Source of the DNA: Leifsonia williamsii
GTDB taxonomy: Bacteria; Actinomycetota; Actinomycetes; Actinomycetales; Microbacteriaceae
DNA length: 64,000 nucleotides
Assembly (NCBI RefSeq): GCF_030433685.1
Contig: NZ_JAROCF010000001.1
Coordinates: forward strand, 496,001 to 560,000
Direction: 5' to 3'
Shown here: positions 17,050 to 27,397 of the stretch, in pieces
How positions within the stretch are numbered: the stretch's first letter is position 1
How the letters are laid out: each line of letters begins with the position of its first letter
The notes under the pieces: generated by a model
Told to the model about the DNA's origin: nothing
Database searches by the model: none
The model's input: only the letters and a program-made list of their open reading frames with translations
Made by a program: the position numbers and the translations under genes

Positions 17050-17098
17050 GCCTCGGACTGTACGCCCGGGAGACGCACAGGCGACCCCCAGCCTCCCG

Positions 17099-17398
17099 CT
17101 ACGATCCGGCGGCCTTCAGCACGCCCTCCTGCCGGAAGCCGGCCGTCGCCTCCTCGTAGGTGGTGTGCTTGCGCGCCGGATGGGACTCGGCGGGCGGTGG
17201 CACCTCGGCCTTGGTGAGCGCGTGCAGCACCAGCTGTTCGACGAGCGCGGAGGCCGTCGTGTCGCGATGCCGTGCGATGCGGACCAGTGCCGCGAACTCC
17301 CGCTCGCCCATGCGGATGGTCAGCGGGATCCCAGCGGGCGCGCGTCCGGGTCCGTGCGCGGAGGCCGGCTGGCCTTCAATACCGTGAGAATCCTTCAT
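17099..17398 (-). CDS. small protein with ribbon-helix-helix-like segment
   Basis: The 99-residue protein contains GIPLTIRMGEREFAALVRIARHRDTTASALVEQLV (described in parts: a short strand then two helices), which resembles the ribbon-helix-helix DNA-binding fold. The C-terminus is polar. No clear ribosome site is seen before ATG 17398; a GTG two codons upstream is an alternative. Its target is unknown. Confidence 0.6.
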   Translation of the reverse strand: MKDSHGIEGQPASAHGPGRAPAGIPLTIRMGEREFAALVRIARHRDTTASALVEQLVLHALTKAEVPPPAESHPARKHTTYEEATAGFRQEGVLKAAGS

Positions 17399-17605
17399 GA
17401 GCACATGGTCGCACAGGGGCGCGTGTTACAGATGTGCCGAATTCCGCCGGATGTCGCGACGGCGACGAGCGCGCGTGTTCGGGAAGCGCATACCGCGGGA
17501 CATCCTGCCGTTGCCCCGCCTGCGCCGCGCAGGGGAGGATCGATGCCGTTGCGTGCGCCGGCCCCGACGCCCTCCCCCGGTCCCGACGGGGCCGCGCCGC
17601 CGTAA

Positions 17606-17644
17606 CGGCGAGGTCCTGGTCTTCGGGTGACCAGGACCTCGCCG
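17606..17644. terminator. strong hairpin terminator downstream of the histidine kinase
   Basis: A perfect 16-bp stem with a seven-base TTCGGGT loop lies 28 bases beyond the kinase stop codon on the minus strand. The remainder of 17399-17605 shows no gene I can support. Confidence 0.85.
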
Positions 17645-17671
17645 ATTCTCCGGCCGGTCCGCTGATCCCCG

Positions 17672-20650
17672 TCAGTCCGCCGGGGCCGCCGCGAACGCCG
17701 CGAGGTCGGCCAGCCCCTCCCGCAGCCGGGCCGTGACGTCCTCCCTCGGAACGCCCGCCTCGGCCAGCGCCAGCGCCATGGCCGCCGAGGCCGCAGCCCC
17801 GACGATCCCGTGGATGCGCGGGTCGCGTGCGGCGGCGCCCAGCCGGCGCTGAGCCTCCTCGGCGGTCGCGGCGAGCTCTGCGGCGAGGGCGGCGATGGCG
17901 ACGTCGTCGGCGACCGGCGCCTCCAGGGCCACGATCGCGCGGCGGAGCACGGGTGCGACCACGTCGATGAGGACCGCTGCGGCCGCGACGGGAGCGGCCT
18001 CCGCCTCCACGTCCTGCACGTCGAGGTCCTGGGCCACCACCGCCTGCGGGCCCGTCACCGACTGGGCCAGCGCGCGGTCCACCGCGGCCAGCAGCATCGA
18101 CGGCGTGAACGGCTTCGGGAGGAAGAGCGCGGCGCCCGCCTCGACCGCGGCTCGTGCGCCGGGTCCGGGGTCCATCCCGCTCATGAGCACCACGGCCGCG
18201 CCCGGCCGGCCCGCGGCCACCAGCCGGGCGAGGCCGTCGCCGCTGACCTCCGGCATCATGACATCGGTGACGACCACGTCGACGTGCTGCGCCGGGTCGG
18301 CCAGCAGCCCGAGCGCCTCCGCGCCCTCTGCCGTCGCGACGCGATAGCCCGCCTGCCGGAGCGTGTGCGCCACCAGGTCGCGGATGGTCGCCTCGTCGTC
18401 CACCACGAGCACGCTGCGGCCCGCGCCGGGCTGCGGCTCCACCGGGTGGGGCTCCGGCGCCTCGACGACGGCGTCCGCCGGTGCGGCCGGCAGCACGAAC
18501 GAGATCGCCGTGCCCTCGCCGGGCCGCGAGCGCACCTCCAGGTCGCCCCCGTGCGCCTTCACGATGGCCGCGGAGGTGGGGAGGCCGAGGCCCGTGCCCG
18601 ACTCCTTGGTCGTGAAGAACGGCTCGAACATGGCCGCCCTGGTCGCGTCGTCGACACCGCAGCCCGTGTCGGAGACCTCGAAGCGGAGGCCGTCGGCGAC
18701 GGGGTCGGCGCGGATGGTCAGCCTCCCGCCGTCCGGCATGGCGTCGCGCGCGTTCGTGGCCAGGTTGACGAGCACCTGGAACAGCTCGGTCTCGTCGGCG
18801 AGCACCGCCGGCGGGTCCTCCGGCACGACGACCTCCAGCTCGATGGTGCGCGGGAGGGTCTCGCGGCCGAGCGCCTGCAGCTCGCGCAGCAGCCGCCCCG
18901 CGTCGACGCGGCCGCGCTTGCCGCCGGAGCCGCGCGCGAACGAGAGCACCTTGCGGATCATCGCCGCGCCGCGGTGGGCGGCGGCGTCCATGGCGGCCAG
19001 CAGCTCCCTCCTGCGCTCGTCGGTCTCGTCGGCGGCGAGCAGCTGCACGGTCATCAGGATGGGGGTGAGCACGTTGTTGAGGTCGTGCGCGATGCCGCCG
19101 GCGAGCGTGCCGAGGCTCTCCAGCCGCTGCGCGCGGGCGCGCTCGTTGTCGAGGCGCTTCTGGTCGGTGACGTCGGAGTGGACGCCGAAGACCGCCGTCG
19201 GCTCTCCGTCGTCTCCGCGCACGACCTGCAGTCGGCTCTCGGCGAGCATCGGCGTGCCGTCGGCCCGGCGCTGCCGGATCTCGCCCGTCCAGTAGCCGTC
19301 GCGGAACAGGGCCGCGTCCATGCGGGCGTAGTCGTCCGGCGGGACCGAGAGCACCTCGCCGATCTGGCGGCCGAGCACCTCGTGGGCGGCACGGCCGTAG
19401 ATGCGCTCGGCGCCGCGGTTCCAGTACGTGACGTGGCCGGCGAGGTCGCGCACGATGATGGCGTCGCGCGCCGCGTCGAGGAGCCGGGCCTGCGCCTCCA
19501 CCCGCGCGGTGTACTCGGCGAGGATCTCGCGCGAGCGCTGGTCGTCGCTGACGTCGCGCACGATGACGGCGATGCCGTCGTCGATCGGGTTGGCGCTGAC
19601 CTCGAACCAGCGCTCCCAGCCGGTCACGAAGCCGCGGGCGGTGCCGGGCACTCCGCGCTCCATCGCGTCGCGGTAGATGCGCTCGAAGTCGGTGCCGACG
19701 GCGGTGGGGAACGCCTCCCACAGTGACAACTGCTGCAGCTGCGCCTCCGAGACGCCCGCGTACTGCACGGCGAGCGTGTTCGCGAAGGTGAACCGCCACT
19801 CCCGGTCGACGAAGGCGATGGCCTCGTGCACCTGGTCGAGGCCGTTGCGGAGGAAGCGGGCCATCGCGCGCTGCTCCTCCCGGTGCCGCACGAGCGGCGT
19901 GACGTCGTGGAAGGCGCCGTGCAGCCGGACGATGCGGCCGGTCTCGTCGCGCTCGGGCTCGCCCACCAGGTGGACGTGCATCCTCCGTCCGTCCGCGTCG
20001 TGGAGGGTGCCGTGCGCGTCCAGCGGCTCGCCCAGGACCATGGCGGCGTGGAACGCGTTCATGATCGCCGGCCGGTCGGCCGGCTCGAACAGCGCGACCG
20101 CGTCGCCGTCGTGCGGCACTGCTCCGCGCTCGATGCCGAGCAGCTCGTGGAGGCCGTCGCTGAGCACGATGCGCCGCGTCGGCACGTCGACCACCCAGCC
20201 GGCGAAGCGGGCGATCCGCGCCGCCATCCGCATCAGGGCCTCGTTGCCCGCCGCCTCGGCCGCCGCGCGCTCGACATCGCCGATGTCGCGGACGATCGCG
20301 AGCACGGCGACGACCTCGCCCTCCCGGCCGCGCAGCGGGATGTTGGTCGCGTCGAGCACCCGCGTCGCGCCCTCCGGCGTGACGATCCGCGTGATGTAGC
20401 GGGCGTTCTCGCCGCCGGTCGCGCGACGGAAGCCGGCCCAGGTGCCCTCGACGGCGTCCGGGTGCAGGAGGCGTTCGAACGTCATCCGGCCGAGCTCCTC
20501 CACCGAGTAGCCGCTCAGGCGGGCGAGCGCCTCGTTCGACTCCACGAACGCGCCGTCGAGGTCGACGAGGCAGACGCCGTCCGGGTGGCCGTGGAAGAGC
20601 GCCTCCATGCCGCCGTCGCGAAGGGCCTCGGCCGGGGTGGTTGCGGACAT
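17672..20650 (-). CDS. hybrid PAS-domain sensor histidine kinase
   Basis: The 992-residue soluble kinase has four tandem PAS domains (about residues 15-130, 140-265, 275-385 and 395-510), a HisKA domain with phospho-accepting His522 in AGGIAHDLNN, a HATPase domain, and a receiver domain with Asp796 in VVVTDVMMPE. A final 130-residue Ala-rich helical region follows. No membrane helices are seen, so signals are probably cytoplasmic. The start ATG has no ribosome site but has TACCAT seven bases upstream, suggesting a leaderless transcript. It is divergent from a response regulator gene. Confidence 0.9.
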   Translation of the reverse strand: MSATTPAEALRDGGMEALFHGHPDGVCLVDLDGAFVESNEALARLSGYSVEELGRMTFERLLHPDAVEGTWAGFRRATGGENARYITRIVTPEGATRVLDATNIPLRGREGEVVAVLAIVRDIGDVERAAAEAAGNEALMRMAARIARFAGWVVDVPTRRIVLSDGLHELLGIERGAVPHDGDAVALFEPADRPAIMNAFHAAMVLGEPLDAHGTLHDADGRRMHVHLVGEPERDETGRIVRLHGAFHDVTPLVRHREEQRAMARFLRNGLDQVHEAIAFVDREWRFTFANTLAVQYAGVSEAQLQQLSLWEAFPTAVGTDFERIYRDAMERGVPGTARGFVTGWERWFEVSANPIDDGIAVIVRDVSDDQRSREILAEYTARVEAQARLLDAARDAIIVRDLAGHVTYWNRGAERIYGRAAHEVLGRQIGEVLSVPPDDYARMDAALFRDGYWTGEIRQRRADGTPMLAESRLQVVRGDDGEPTAVFGVHSDVTDQKRLDNERARAQRLESLGTLAGGIAHDLNNVLTPILMTVQLLAADETDERRRELLAAMDAAAHRGAAMIRKVLSFARGSGGKRGRVDAGRLLRELQALGRETLPRTIELEVVVPEDPPAVLADETELFQVLVNLATNARDAMPDGGRLTIRADPVADGLRFEVSDTGCGVDDATRAAMFEPFFTTKESGTGLGLPTSAAIVKAHGGDLEVRSRPGEGTAISFVLPAAPADAVVEAPEPHPVEPQPGAGRSVLVVDDEATIRDLVAHTLRQAGYRVATAEGAEALGLLADPAQHVDVVVTDVMMPEVSGDGLARLVAAGRPGAAVVLMSGMDPGPGARAAVEAGAALFLPKPFTPSMLLAAVDRALAQSVTGPQAVVAQDLDVQDVEAEAAPVAAAAVLIDVVAPVLRRAIVALEAPVADDVAIAALAAELAATAEEAQRRLGAAARDPRIHGIVGAAASAAMALALAEAGVPREDVTARLREGLADLAAFAAAPAD

Positions 20651-20809
20651 GGGGGGAATGGTACCTGGAAGGGAGCGGCCTACACTGTGCCGCATGGAGC
20701 AGGCCGAGGGATGTTCGCAGAGCGAATCCGCGCGACGACGCCGCGACCGGCGCGCCGCGCGGGGCCACCTGATACTGGTCATGAGTCAGACAACCGGTGA
20801 GCGAGGTCG

Positions 20810-21478
20810 ATGAGCGACAGCCCCGCCCAGGAGGGCGTGTCAGCACCGCGGCAGCGCACCCTCAGCGTCGTCGTGGCCGACGACGACGTCTTCACGGCCT
20901 CGATGGTCGCCTCGGCCCTGCGCGCCCTCGGCTTCGACGCGGCGCAGGCGACCACAGTCGAGCAGGCCTGGCAGACGATCGAGGCGTCCGACCCCAACGC
21001 GGTCGTCACCGACCTCGACTTCGGAGCGGGCGGCTCCGGGGCCGAGCTGCTCTGGCGGGTCCACCGCGAGCTCCCCTGGGTCGGCCTGGTCGTGCTGACC
21101 TCGCACCTCTCGCCCGAGCTCGCGGTCGGCGACGCCTCGCTGCCGCCGTCGGTCGTGTACCTGGTGAAGTCGCAGGTGCGCGACGCCTCCCTCCTCGCGG
21201 ACGCCGTGCAGACCGCCATCGCGGGCGGCGCCCACGGCGCGTCCGAGCCCGAGGGCGACGTGCGCACCGTCACGCGCGCCCAGGCGGAGGTGCTGCGCCT
21301 GGTCGCGGCCGGAGCCTCCACCCGCCGCATCGCCGCCGAACGCGGCACGAGCGTCCGCGCCGCCGAGACGCTCCTCGCGCGGCTCTACACCGCGATCGGG
21401 GCGGACGCGGACGAGCAGGCGAACCCGCGCGTCGTCGCGACGCGGCTGTGGCAGCAGGGGCGCGTGCGGATCCGGTGA
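20810..21478 (+). CDS. response regulator with LuxR-type HTH
   Basis: The 222-residue protein has a receiver domain with acidic residues at 24-26 and phospho-accepting Asp68 in VVTDLD, a Lys in YLVKS, and a C-terminal helix-turn-helix (about residues 148-195) where TRAQAEVLRLVAAGASTRRIA marks the LuxR family. It lies 160 bases from the divergent hybrid kinase and is the likely output partner. Confidence 0.85.
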   Translation: MSDSPAQEGVSAPRQRTLSVVVADDDVFTASMVASALRALGFDAAQATTVEQAWQTIEASDPNAVVTDLDFGAGGSGAELLWRVHRELPWVGLVVLTSHLSPELAVGDASLPPSVVYLVKSQVRDASLLADAVQTAIAGGAHGASEPEGDVRTVTRAQAEVLRLVAAGASTRRIAAERGTSVRAAETLLARLYTAIGADADEQANPRVVATRLWQQGRVRIR

Positions 21479-21497
21479 GGGGCGCGGGACCAGCCCC

Positions 21498-21875
21498 TCA
21501 CGCGTGGCGGATCAGCGCAAGGACGCGCTGCACCGGTCCGACCGGGAGCGCCGGAGGAGTGCTCTCCACGACGCTCGGCTCGTTGTCCTGCAGGCCGGCG
21601 TAGCCGCACGCCGCGCAGAGCAGGACGGCCCGGTGCACGGCCAGCCCGGTCCCGAAGTACGGGTTGGGTGTGACCTGTGCGCGTGCTCCGCATCGGGGGC
21701 ATGGCACCTTCTCAGCGGGGCCGGGCTCGCTCGTGCGGCGTTCCGGCTGACCGCCGCCAGCCTGCCCGGCTCCGTCGCTCGTCACCCCGTCGCCCCTGCG
21801 CATGTCGACATTGTCCGCCCGCTTCGCGAAAAGCCCAGTCCCGCGGATTCGCTTCGCGAACGCCTCCTGCGTCAC
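21498..21875 (-). CDS. zinc-ribbon protein
   Basis: The 125-residue protein has a polar N-terminus and one zinc ribbon: CPRCG near residue 59 and CAACG near residue 87. It starts with GTG one base after the stop of the NmrA-like gene. The spacing gives translational coupling; an ATG at 21803 would give a shorter form. Function unknown. Confidence 0.6.
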   Translation of the reverse strand: MTQEAFAKRIRGTGLFAKRADNVDMRRGDGVTSDGAGQAGGGQPERRTSEPGPAEKVPCPRCGARAQVTPNPYFGTGLAVHRAVLLCAACGYAGLQDNEPSVVESTPPALPVGPVQRVLALIRHA

Positions 21876-21876
21876 G

Positions 21877-22752
21877 TCATCCCCTACGCGCCTCCTTCCC
21901 GCGCAGGTACTCGCCCAGCGAGAGCGGACGACGCCCGGTGACGCGCTCCACGTGGTCCGTCACGCCGGCGAGCTCTCCGGCGGCGACGGCGGTGTACGTG
22001 GAGACCCAGGCGTCGTACTGCCATGGGGGCGCCTCCCAGCGTCGGCGCGACGCGTAGGCCTCGTCGATCGTCTCGTCGTGGAACGAGATCGGCCGGCCGA
22101 AGTGCCTGCTCAGCGTCTCAGCCACCTCCGCGAAGGTCAGCTCCTCCGGGCCGGTGAGGTCGTACGTGACGTCGCGGTGCTCGTGTGGATGCTGGAGCAC
22201 CACCGCGGCGACCCGCGCCACATCGGCCCTCGCCACCATCGCCGCGCGCCCGCTGTCCGCCGGGCCGCGGATCACGTCGTCGTCGCCGACCATGTTCTCC
22301 GTGAAGTCGAGGTACAGGTTGTCGCGGAGGAACGTGTGGGCGATCCCCGTCTCCCGGACGAACCCCTCCGTCGCGGCATGGTCGCGCGCCAGCGTGAACG
22401 TCGCCGTCGGAGACGCGCCGAAGAACGACGTGTACACGATGTGCCGCACCCCGGCGTCGGCGGCGGCGTCGACGAACGACCGGTGCTGGGCGAGCCGTTC
22501 GGCATCCTCCGCCGCGGACACCATGAACAGCGTCTCCACACCCTCCAGCGCCGCTCGAGCCGCTTCCGCATCGCCGTAGGATGCCGCGACGACGCTGCTC
22601 CCCGGATAGTGCGGCGCCCGCTCCGGCGACCGCGCGACCATCCGGAACGGCACTCCCGCATCCGCCAGCGCGTCCGCCGTGAGCCGTCCGACCGTCCCGG
22701 TCACACCCGTGACCGCCACCGCGGGCAACGCTCTCGCCTCCAGCCCGCTCAT
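21877..22752 (-). CDS. NmrA-like NAD(P)H-binding oxidoreductase
   Basis: The 291-residue Rossmann protein has AVTGVTGTVGRLTADAL near residue 13 as its dinucleotide loop, MVARSPERAPHY as the cofactor ribose/phosphate region, and YTSFFGASPT in the position of the catalytic segment. It resembles the QorB/NmrA group, which reduces quinones or senses NADPH. It lacks the YxxxK motif of classical dehydrogenases. Confidence 0.85.
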   Translation of the reverse strand: MSGLEARALPAVAVTGVTGTVGRLTADALADAGVPFRMVARSPERAPHYPGSSVVAASYGDAEAARAALEGVETLFMVSAAEDAERLAQHRSFVDAAADAGVRHIVYTSFFGASPTATFTLARDHAATEGFVRETGIAHTFLRDNLYLDFTENMVGDDDVIRGPADSGRAAMVARADVARVAAVVLQHPHEHRDVTYDLTGPEELTFAEVAETLSRHFGRPISFHDETIDEAYASRRRWEAPPWQYDAWVSTYTAVAAGELAGVTDHVERVTGRRPLSLGEYLRGKEARRG

Positions 22753-22790
22753 CGCCGTGCACCCCTCACCGGCGTACCCGTCGCCGGCAC

Positions 22791-22850
22791 GCCCTCCGCC
22801 AGCGGACCCTCCGCCAGCAGGCCCGCCGCCAGCAGACCCGCCGCCGGGCC
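22791..22850. repeat. 15-bp tandem repeat, four copies
   Basis: Four adjacent imperfect 15-bp GC-rich units fill part of the spacer between the NmrA-like and VOC genes. The frame is open across them on the minus strand, but no gene is supported. Confidence 0.75.
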
Positions 22851-22891
22851 GCCCACCTCACCCGCAGCACTCCTCACCGCTCCGCGCCCCC

Positions 22892-23257
22892 TCACCAGCA
22901 CAGGCAGAACGGGTGACCCGACGGGTCCTCGTACACCTGGAACCCCTCCGCCGCGTCCAGATCGGCGGCCGGCCGCAGCAGCTTCGCGCCCACCGACAGC
23001 GCGTGTTCGTGCGCCTCGCGGATGTCGTCGACGTAGAGGTCGAGGTGCAACTGCTGCTGAGCGCCGTCGGGCCACTGCGGACGCTCGTGGTTCGGCGCGA
23101 GTTGGAAGCCGAGCCGCGGCTCCCCGTCGACGGCGACCGTGCGCCAATCGCCCTCGTCGGCGTCGCGGACCTCTCCGCCCAGGAGGCGCGCCCAGAACCC
23201 CGCCTCGGCGTCGAGATCGGGCGTGTCGAACACGGTGATCTGCTTGGTGATCTTCAT
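22892..23257 (-). CDS. VOC family (glyoxalase-like) protein
   Basis: The 121-residue protein has the paired beta-alpha-beta units of the vicinal oxygen chelate fold: ITVFDTPDLDAEAGFWARLL at the start, LHLDLYVDDIREAHEHA in the middle and YEDPSGHPFCLCW at the end. It may bind a metal through His and Glu residues. The substrate is unknown; such proteins include dioxygenases and resistance proteins. Confidence 0.88.
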   Translation of the reverse strand: MKITKQITVFDTPDLDAEAGFWARLLGGEVRDADEGDWRTVAVDGEPRLGFQLAPNHERPQWPDGAQQQLHLDLYVDDIREAHEHALSVGAKLLRPAADLDAAEGFQVYEDPSGHPFCLCW

Positions 23258-23364
23258 GCGGCCATCCAATCGCGGCCCTCCACGCCGGACAAGAGCGTCG
23301 ACGCCCGAGAATGCCTGCAAAGGGGGAAGCGCAAGCGCCCGCCAACACGACGACCGAAAACAGC

Positions 23365-23400
23365 TCCGGCCGCCGACGCGATGACTCGCCGGCGGCCGGA
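23365..23400 (-). terminator. hairpin terminator of the arabinose operon
   Basis: Perfect 11-bp arms (TCCGGCCGCCG and its complement) with a 14-base loop lie about 20 bases beyond the araA stop. Confidence 0.65.
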
Positions 23401-23418
23401 AGCTCCTATGCGCAGGGT

Positions 23419-24930
23419 TCAGATCCCCCGCGCGAGCCGGTAGTACGCGGCGTTCCAGTCCAGCTCGCGCCGGAACTCCCGCAGCGTCGTCGTCTCGTCG
23501 ATGACGAGCAGCTCGGTGCGGGCCATGCGCGCGAAGTCCTCGAACACCTCCACGCCGACCGCCGTGCTCATCACCGTGTGGTGCGCGGCTCCCGCCTCCA
23601 GCCATGCCGTGGCCGAGGTGGTGAAGTCGGGCGCCGGCTTCCACACGGCGCGGCCGACGGGCAGCTTGGGCAGCGGCGCGGTGGGCTCCACGACCTCGAC
23701 CACGTTGGCGACCAGGCGGAACCGGTCGCGCATGTCCGACAGCGCCACGACGACCGCGGGGCCGGGGTCGGCCGTGAAGACGAGCCGCACCGGGTCGTCC
23801 TTGCCACCGATGCCGAGCGGGTGCACCTCCAGCGAGGCGCGCGACGAGCTCAGCGAGGGCGCGACCTCGAGCATGTGGGCGCCGAGGATGCGCTCGTCGC
23901 CCGGCGTGAGGTCGTACGTGTAGTCCTCCATGAGGGAGGCTCCGCCCGGAAGCCCGGCACCCATCACGTTGGCGGCGCGCACGAGCACGGCGGTCTTCCA
24001 GTCGCCCTCGGCGCCGAAGCCGTAGCCCTCGGCCATCAAGCGCTGCACGGCGAGGCCGGGAAGCTGCTTGAGGGCGCCGAGGTCCTCGAAGCTGGTGGTG
24101 AAGGCGCCGAAGCCGCCCTCCTCCAGGAACGAGCGCAGGCCCAGCTCGATCGCCGCGCCCTCGCGCAACGACTGGTGCCGCTCCCCGCCGCGCCGCAGCT
24201 CGGGCACGACGGCATAGAGCTCCTCGTACTCGGCGACGAGCGCGTCCACGTCGGCGTCCGCGGCAGCCGCGACGGCCGAGGCCAGCTCGTTGACGCCCCA
24301 GGTGTTGACCTGCACGCCGAAGACCAGCTCGGCCTCCGTCTTGTCGCCCTCGGTGACCGCGACGAAGCGCATGTTGTCGCCGAAGCGCGCGAGCTTCAGC
24401 GACCGCGTGGCGGCCCAGCCGGCGGCGGCGCGCATCCACGTGGAGACACGGTTCGACACCGCCGGGTTGCTCACGTGGCCGACGACGGTCGTGCGCGGCA
24501 CGCCGAGCCGGGTCTGGATGTACCCGAACTCGCGGTCGCCGTGCGCGGCCTGGTTGAGGTTCATGAAGTCGAAGTCGATCTCGCCCCACGGCAGCTCGAC
24601 GTTGGCCTGGGTGTGGAGGTGGAGGAGCGGCTTCTGCAGCGCGTCGAGCCCCGCGATCCACATCTTGGCCGGGCTGAACGTGTGCATCCACGCGATCAGG
24701 CCGATGACGCGGTCGTCGGCGTTGGCCTCCAGCATGATCCGGCGGATGGCGTCGGGGTCGGTCAGCACCGGCTTCCAGACCACGCGCACGGGCACGGCGG
24801 CGCCCAGCTCATCGGCGATGGCGCGCGACTGGTCGGCGACCTGGGCGAGCGTCTCCGGCCCGTAGAGGTGCTGGCTGCCGGTGAGGAACCAGACCTCGTA
24901 GGCGTCGAGGGAGGTGGTGAGCTTCGGCAT
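23419..24930 (-). CDS. araA: L-arabinose isomerase
   Basis: The 503-residue enzyme converts L-arabinose to L-ribulose. It matches the family along its length: [12 protein letters not shown] near residue 13, [17 protein letters not shown] near 75, LLHLHTQ near 101, and [14 protein letters not shown] near 280 with its metal-binding Glu region. Length equals the usual 500 residues. Its ATG overlaps the araD stop by one base. Confidence 0.97.
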   Translation of the reverse strand: MPKLTTSLDAYEVWFLTGSQHLYGPETLAQVADQSRAIADELGAAVPVRVVWKPVLTDPDAIRRIMLEANADDRVIGLIAWMHTFSPAKMWIAGLDALQKPLLHLHTQANVELPWGEIDFDFMNLNQAAHGDREFGYIQTRLGVPRTTVVGHVSNPAVSNRVSTWMRAAAGWAATRSLKLARFGDNMRFVAVTEGDKTEAELVFGVQVNTWGVNELASAVAAAADADVDALVAEYEELYAVVPELRRGGERHQSLREGAAIELGLRSFLEEGGFGAFTTSFEDLGALKQLPGLAVQRLMAEGYGFGAEGDWKTAVLVRAANVMGAGLPGGASLMEDYTYDLTPGDERILGAHMLEVAPSLSSSRASLEVHPLGIGGKDDPVRLVFTADPGPAVVVALSDMRDRFRLVANVVEVVEPTAPLPKLPVGRAVWKPAPDFTTSATAWLEAGAAHHTVMSTAVGVEVFEDFARMARTELLVIDETTTLREFRRELDWNAAYYRLARGI

Positions 24931-25634
24931 CAGGCGAGCGATCCTTCCGGGTTCTGTCCGTAGACGTTCTGATAACGGTCGAAGAGGCGGTCGATCGCCT
25001 CCTGCGGGATGGGGACGAGCGGGCCGCCCTGGCGGGCGAGGTGGACGGTGCGGGCGACGTCCTCGGCCATGACCGCGGCCTTCACGGCGTCGCGCGCGTC
25101 GCGGCCGATGGTGAAGACGCCGTGGTTCTGCATCAGCACGGCACGGCTGCGGTGCCCGGTCAGTGTCTGCACGATGCCGCGGCCGATGGAGTCGTCGCCG
25201 ATGATCGCGAACGGCCCCACCGGGATCTCGCCGCCGAACTCGTCGGCCATCGCCGTGATCACACACGGGATGGCCTCCGCGCGGGCCGCCCATGCCGTCG
25301 CGTAGGTGGAGTGGGTGTGCACGACGCCGCCGACCTCCGGCATGCTGCGGTACACGTAGGCGTGCGCGGCGGTGTCGGAGGAGGGGGACCGCTCGCTGCC
25401 GATGGAGCCCGGTACGACCTCCCCGTCGAGCGTGCACAGGATCATGTTCTCGGGGGCGAGGTCGTCGTAGTCCACGCCGCTCGGCTTGATGACGAAGAGG
25501 TCCTGCCCCGGCACGCGACCGGACACATTGCCGCCCGTCCAGACGACGAGGCCGTAGCGGACCAGTTCCGCGTGGAGGGACGCCACGCGCTCGCGCACGG
25601 CGCGGACGGCGGGGGTCTCGAGGTCGGTGGTCAC
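24930..25634 (-). CDS. araD: L-ribulose-5-phosphate 4-epimerase
   Basis: The 234-residue class II aldolase-fold enzyme turns L-ribulose-5-phosphate into D-xylulose-5-phosphate, which enters the pentose phosphate pathway. It has TGGNVSGR near residue 33, the zinc-binding [11 protein letters not shown] near residue 104, and NHGVFTIG near residue 170. The GTG start overlaps the araB stop by four bases. Confidence 0.96.
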   Translation of the reverse strand: MTTDLETPAVRAVRERVASLHAELVRYGLVVWTGGNVSGRVPGQDLFVIKPSGVDYDDLAPENMILCTLDGEVVPGSIGSERSPSSDTAAHAYVYRSMPEVGGVVHTHSTYATAWAARAEAIPCVITAMADEFGGEIPVGPFAIIGDDSIGRGIVQTLTGHRSRAVLMQNHGVFTIGRDARDAVKAAVMAEDVARTVHLARQGGPLVPIPQEAIDRLFDRYQNVYGQNPEGSLA

Positions 25635-27319
25635 GGGGTGGTTCCTTCCGTGGTGGGGGTGGGGGTGGGGGTGGAGGCGGTGGAGGCTGCGGCCGTCGCG
25701 GCCGCGGCGCGCTCGATCACGAGGCCCTCGCGGTAGCGGTCGAGGTAGGCGGCGAAGCCGGCGACGTCGTCGGGGTGCGGGACGACGGTCTCGAAGGAGA
25801 ACCCGCCGAAGACGTGGTCGCGGAGGTAGCCGGCGAGGGTGAGCGGGCCTTCGCTCCCGGCCTTCTGCCGCTTCGCGAACGCGGCCAGGACCGCGATCCC
25901 CCACGCGCCGCCTTCGGACGCCGTCTCGGCCACCGACACCGGTGCGTCGAGCGCGCCCGCCAGGAACCGCTGGGCGACCCCCGCCGTGCGGAACATCCCG
26001 CCGTGAGCGAACATGCGGTCGAGCGCAACGCCCTCGCCGTCGAGCACGCGCATGCCGAGGGCCAGCGTGCCGAAAACGCCGTAGAGCTGCGCGCGCATCA
26101 GGTTGCCGAGCGTGAGCCGGCTGTCGGGCGTGCGGACGATGAGCGGGCGCCCTTCGTCGAGCCCCGCGATCGGTTCCCCGGCGAGGAAGTTGTAGGCGAG
26201 CAGTCCGCCGCCGTCCGCCTCCCCCGCGAGCGCCTCGCGGAACAGCGCGTCGTACACCGCGTCTCCGTGGAGCGGGGTTCCGGACGCCTCCGCGAACCGC
26301 TGGAACACGCCCGCCCAGGCGGCGAGCTCGCTGGCTCCGTTGTTGCAGTGGACCATCGCGACCGGGTCGCCGGCCGGGGTGGTGACGACGTCGAGCTCGT
26401 GATGGACGCGCTGCAGCGGACGCTCGAGCACCACCATCGCGAAGATGCTCGTGCCCGCGCTGACGTTCCCGGTGCGCGGCGCCACGGAGTCGGTGGCGAC
26501 CATGCCGGTGCCGGCGTCGCCCTCCGGCGGGCACACGAGCGCACCGGGCTCGAGGCCGCCGCTGGGGTCCAGGAGCGCGGCGCCCTCGGTGGTGAGCTCG
26601 CCGGCGTCCTCACCCGCGGTGAGCACCTCAGGGAGGAGGTCGCGCAGCGCCGGGACGCGTCCGGCCGCGCGCTCGTCGTACCGCGCGACCAGGTCGGCGT
26701 CGTAGGTGCCGGTCGCCGGGTCGATCGGGAACATCCCGGAGGCGTCGCCGACACCGAGCACCGTGCGCCCGGTGAGCCGCCAGTGGACGTAGCCGGCCAG
26801 TGTCGTGAGGTGGTCGATGCTCGCGAGGTGCGCCTCGGCGTCCAGGACGGCCTGGTGGAGGTGCGCGATCGACCACCGGAGCGGGATGTTCACACCGAGC
26901 AGCTCGCTCAGCTCGGCCGCAGCGGCGCCCGTGGAGGTGTTGCGCCAGGTACGGAACGGCACGAGCAGCTTGCCCGCCGCGTCGAACGCGAGGTAGCCGT
27001 GCATCATCGCCGAGATCCCGATGGCGCCGACGCGGCTCGGCCGGACCCCGTGCTTGCGCTCGGCGTCGGCGACCAGCGCGGCGTACGCCTCCTGCACCCC
27101 GGCCCAGACGGCGTCGAGGGAGTAGGTCCAGGTGCGGTCGACGTATGCGTTCTCCCACTCGTGCGAGCCGACCGCCAGGACGATGGAGGGGTCGTTCGCG
27201 TCGACCAGGCACGCCTTGATCCGCGTGGAGCCGAACTCGATGCCGAGGGCGGTGCGGGCGGAGCGGATGGCGTCGGCGGGGGTGGTAGCGGCGCGCGCGG
27301 CGGATTCGCCTGGGGACAT
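25631..27319 (-). CDS. araB: ribulokinase (FGGY family)
   Basis: The 562-residue kinase phosphorylates L-ribulose. The N-terminal ATPase-fold domain starts with [16 protein letters not shown] (about residue 25), and the C-terminal domain has [16 protein letters not shown] (about residue 427). The last 20 residues are a Ser/Thr/Pro tail encoded by a (TGGGGG)3 repeat and are not part of the fold. It is the first gene of araB-araD-araA. GAGTGAGG precedes the ATG. Confidence 0.93.
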   Translation of the reverse strand: MSPGESAARAATTPADAIRSARTALGIEFGSTRIKACLVDANDPSIVLAVGSHEWENAYVDRTWTYSLDAVWAGVQEAYAALVADAERKHGVRPSRVGAIGISAMMHGYLAFDAAGKLLVPFRTWRNTSTGAAAAELSELLGVNIPLRWSIAHLHQAVLDAEAHLASIDHLTTLAGYVHWRLTGRTVLGVGDASGMFPIDPATGTYDADLVARYDERAAGRVPALRDLLPEVLTAGEDAGELTTEGAALLDPSGGLEPGALVCPPEGDAGTGMVATDSVAPRTGNVSAGTSIFAMVVLERPLQRVHHELDVVTTPAGDPVAMVHCNNGASELAAWAGVFQRFAEASGTPLHGDAVYDALFREALAGEADGGGLLAYNFLAGEPIAGLDEGRPLIVRTPDSRLTLGNLMRAQLYGVFGTLALGMRVLDGEGVALDRMFAHGGMFRTAGVAQRFLAGALDAPVSVAETASEGGAWGIAVLAAFAKRQKAGSEGPLTLAGYLRDHVFGGFSFETVVPHPDDVAGFAAYLDRYREGLVIERAAAATAAASTASTPTPTPTTEGTTP

Positions 27320-27337
27320 GGTGTTGCCTCACTCCGT

Positions 27338-27351
27338 TGTGACCGGTCACA
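27338..27351. promoter_or_regulatory. operator for the arabinose LacI-type repressor
   Basis: The perfect palindrome TGTGACCGGTCACA has the central CG expected of LacI/GalR operators. It lies 19 bases upstream of araB and about 50 bases from the regulator's 3' end, so it most likely controls the operon. Confidence 0.8.
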
Positions 27352-27397
27352 TGATGTGGTCAAGCGTATGTCGAGAGTGCAGGTCCGCGCAAGCACG

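Noticed and set aside
15620-17605. 661-residue plus-strand open frame across the NRAMP and lipoprotein genes
   Set aside because: Antisense shadow of two well-supported genes; composition is charged and repetitive.
17810-19726. 638-residue plus-strand open frame opposite the histidine kinase
   Set aside because: Antisense shadow; the kinase domains on the minus strand are unambiguous.
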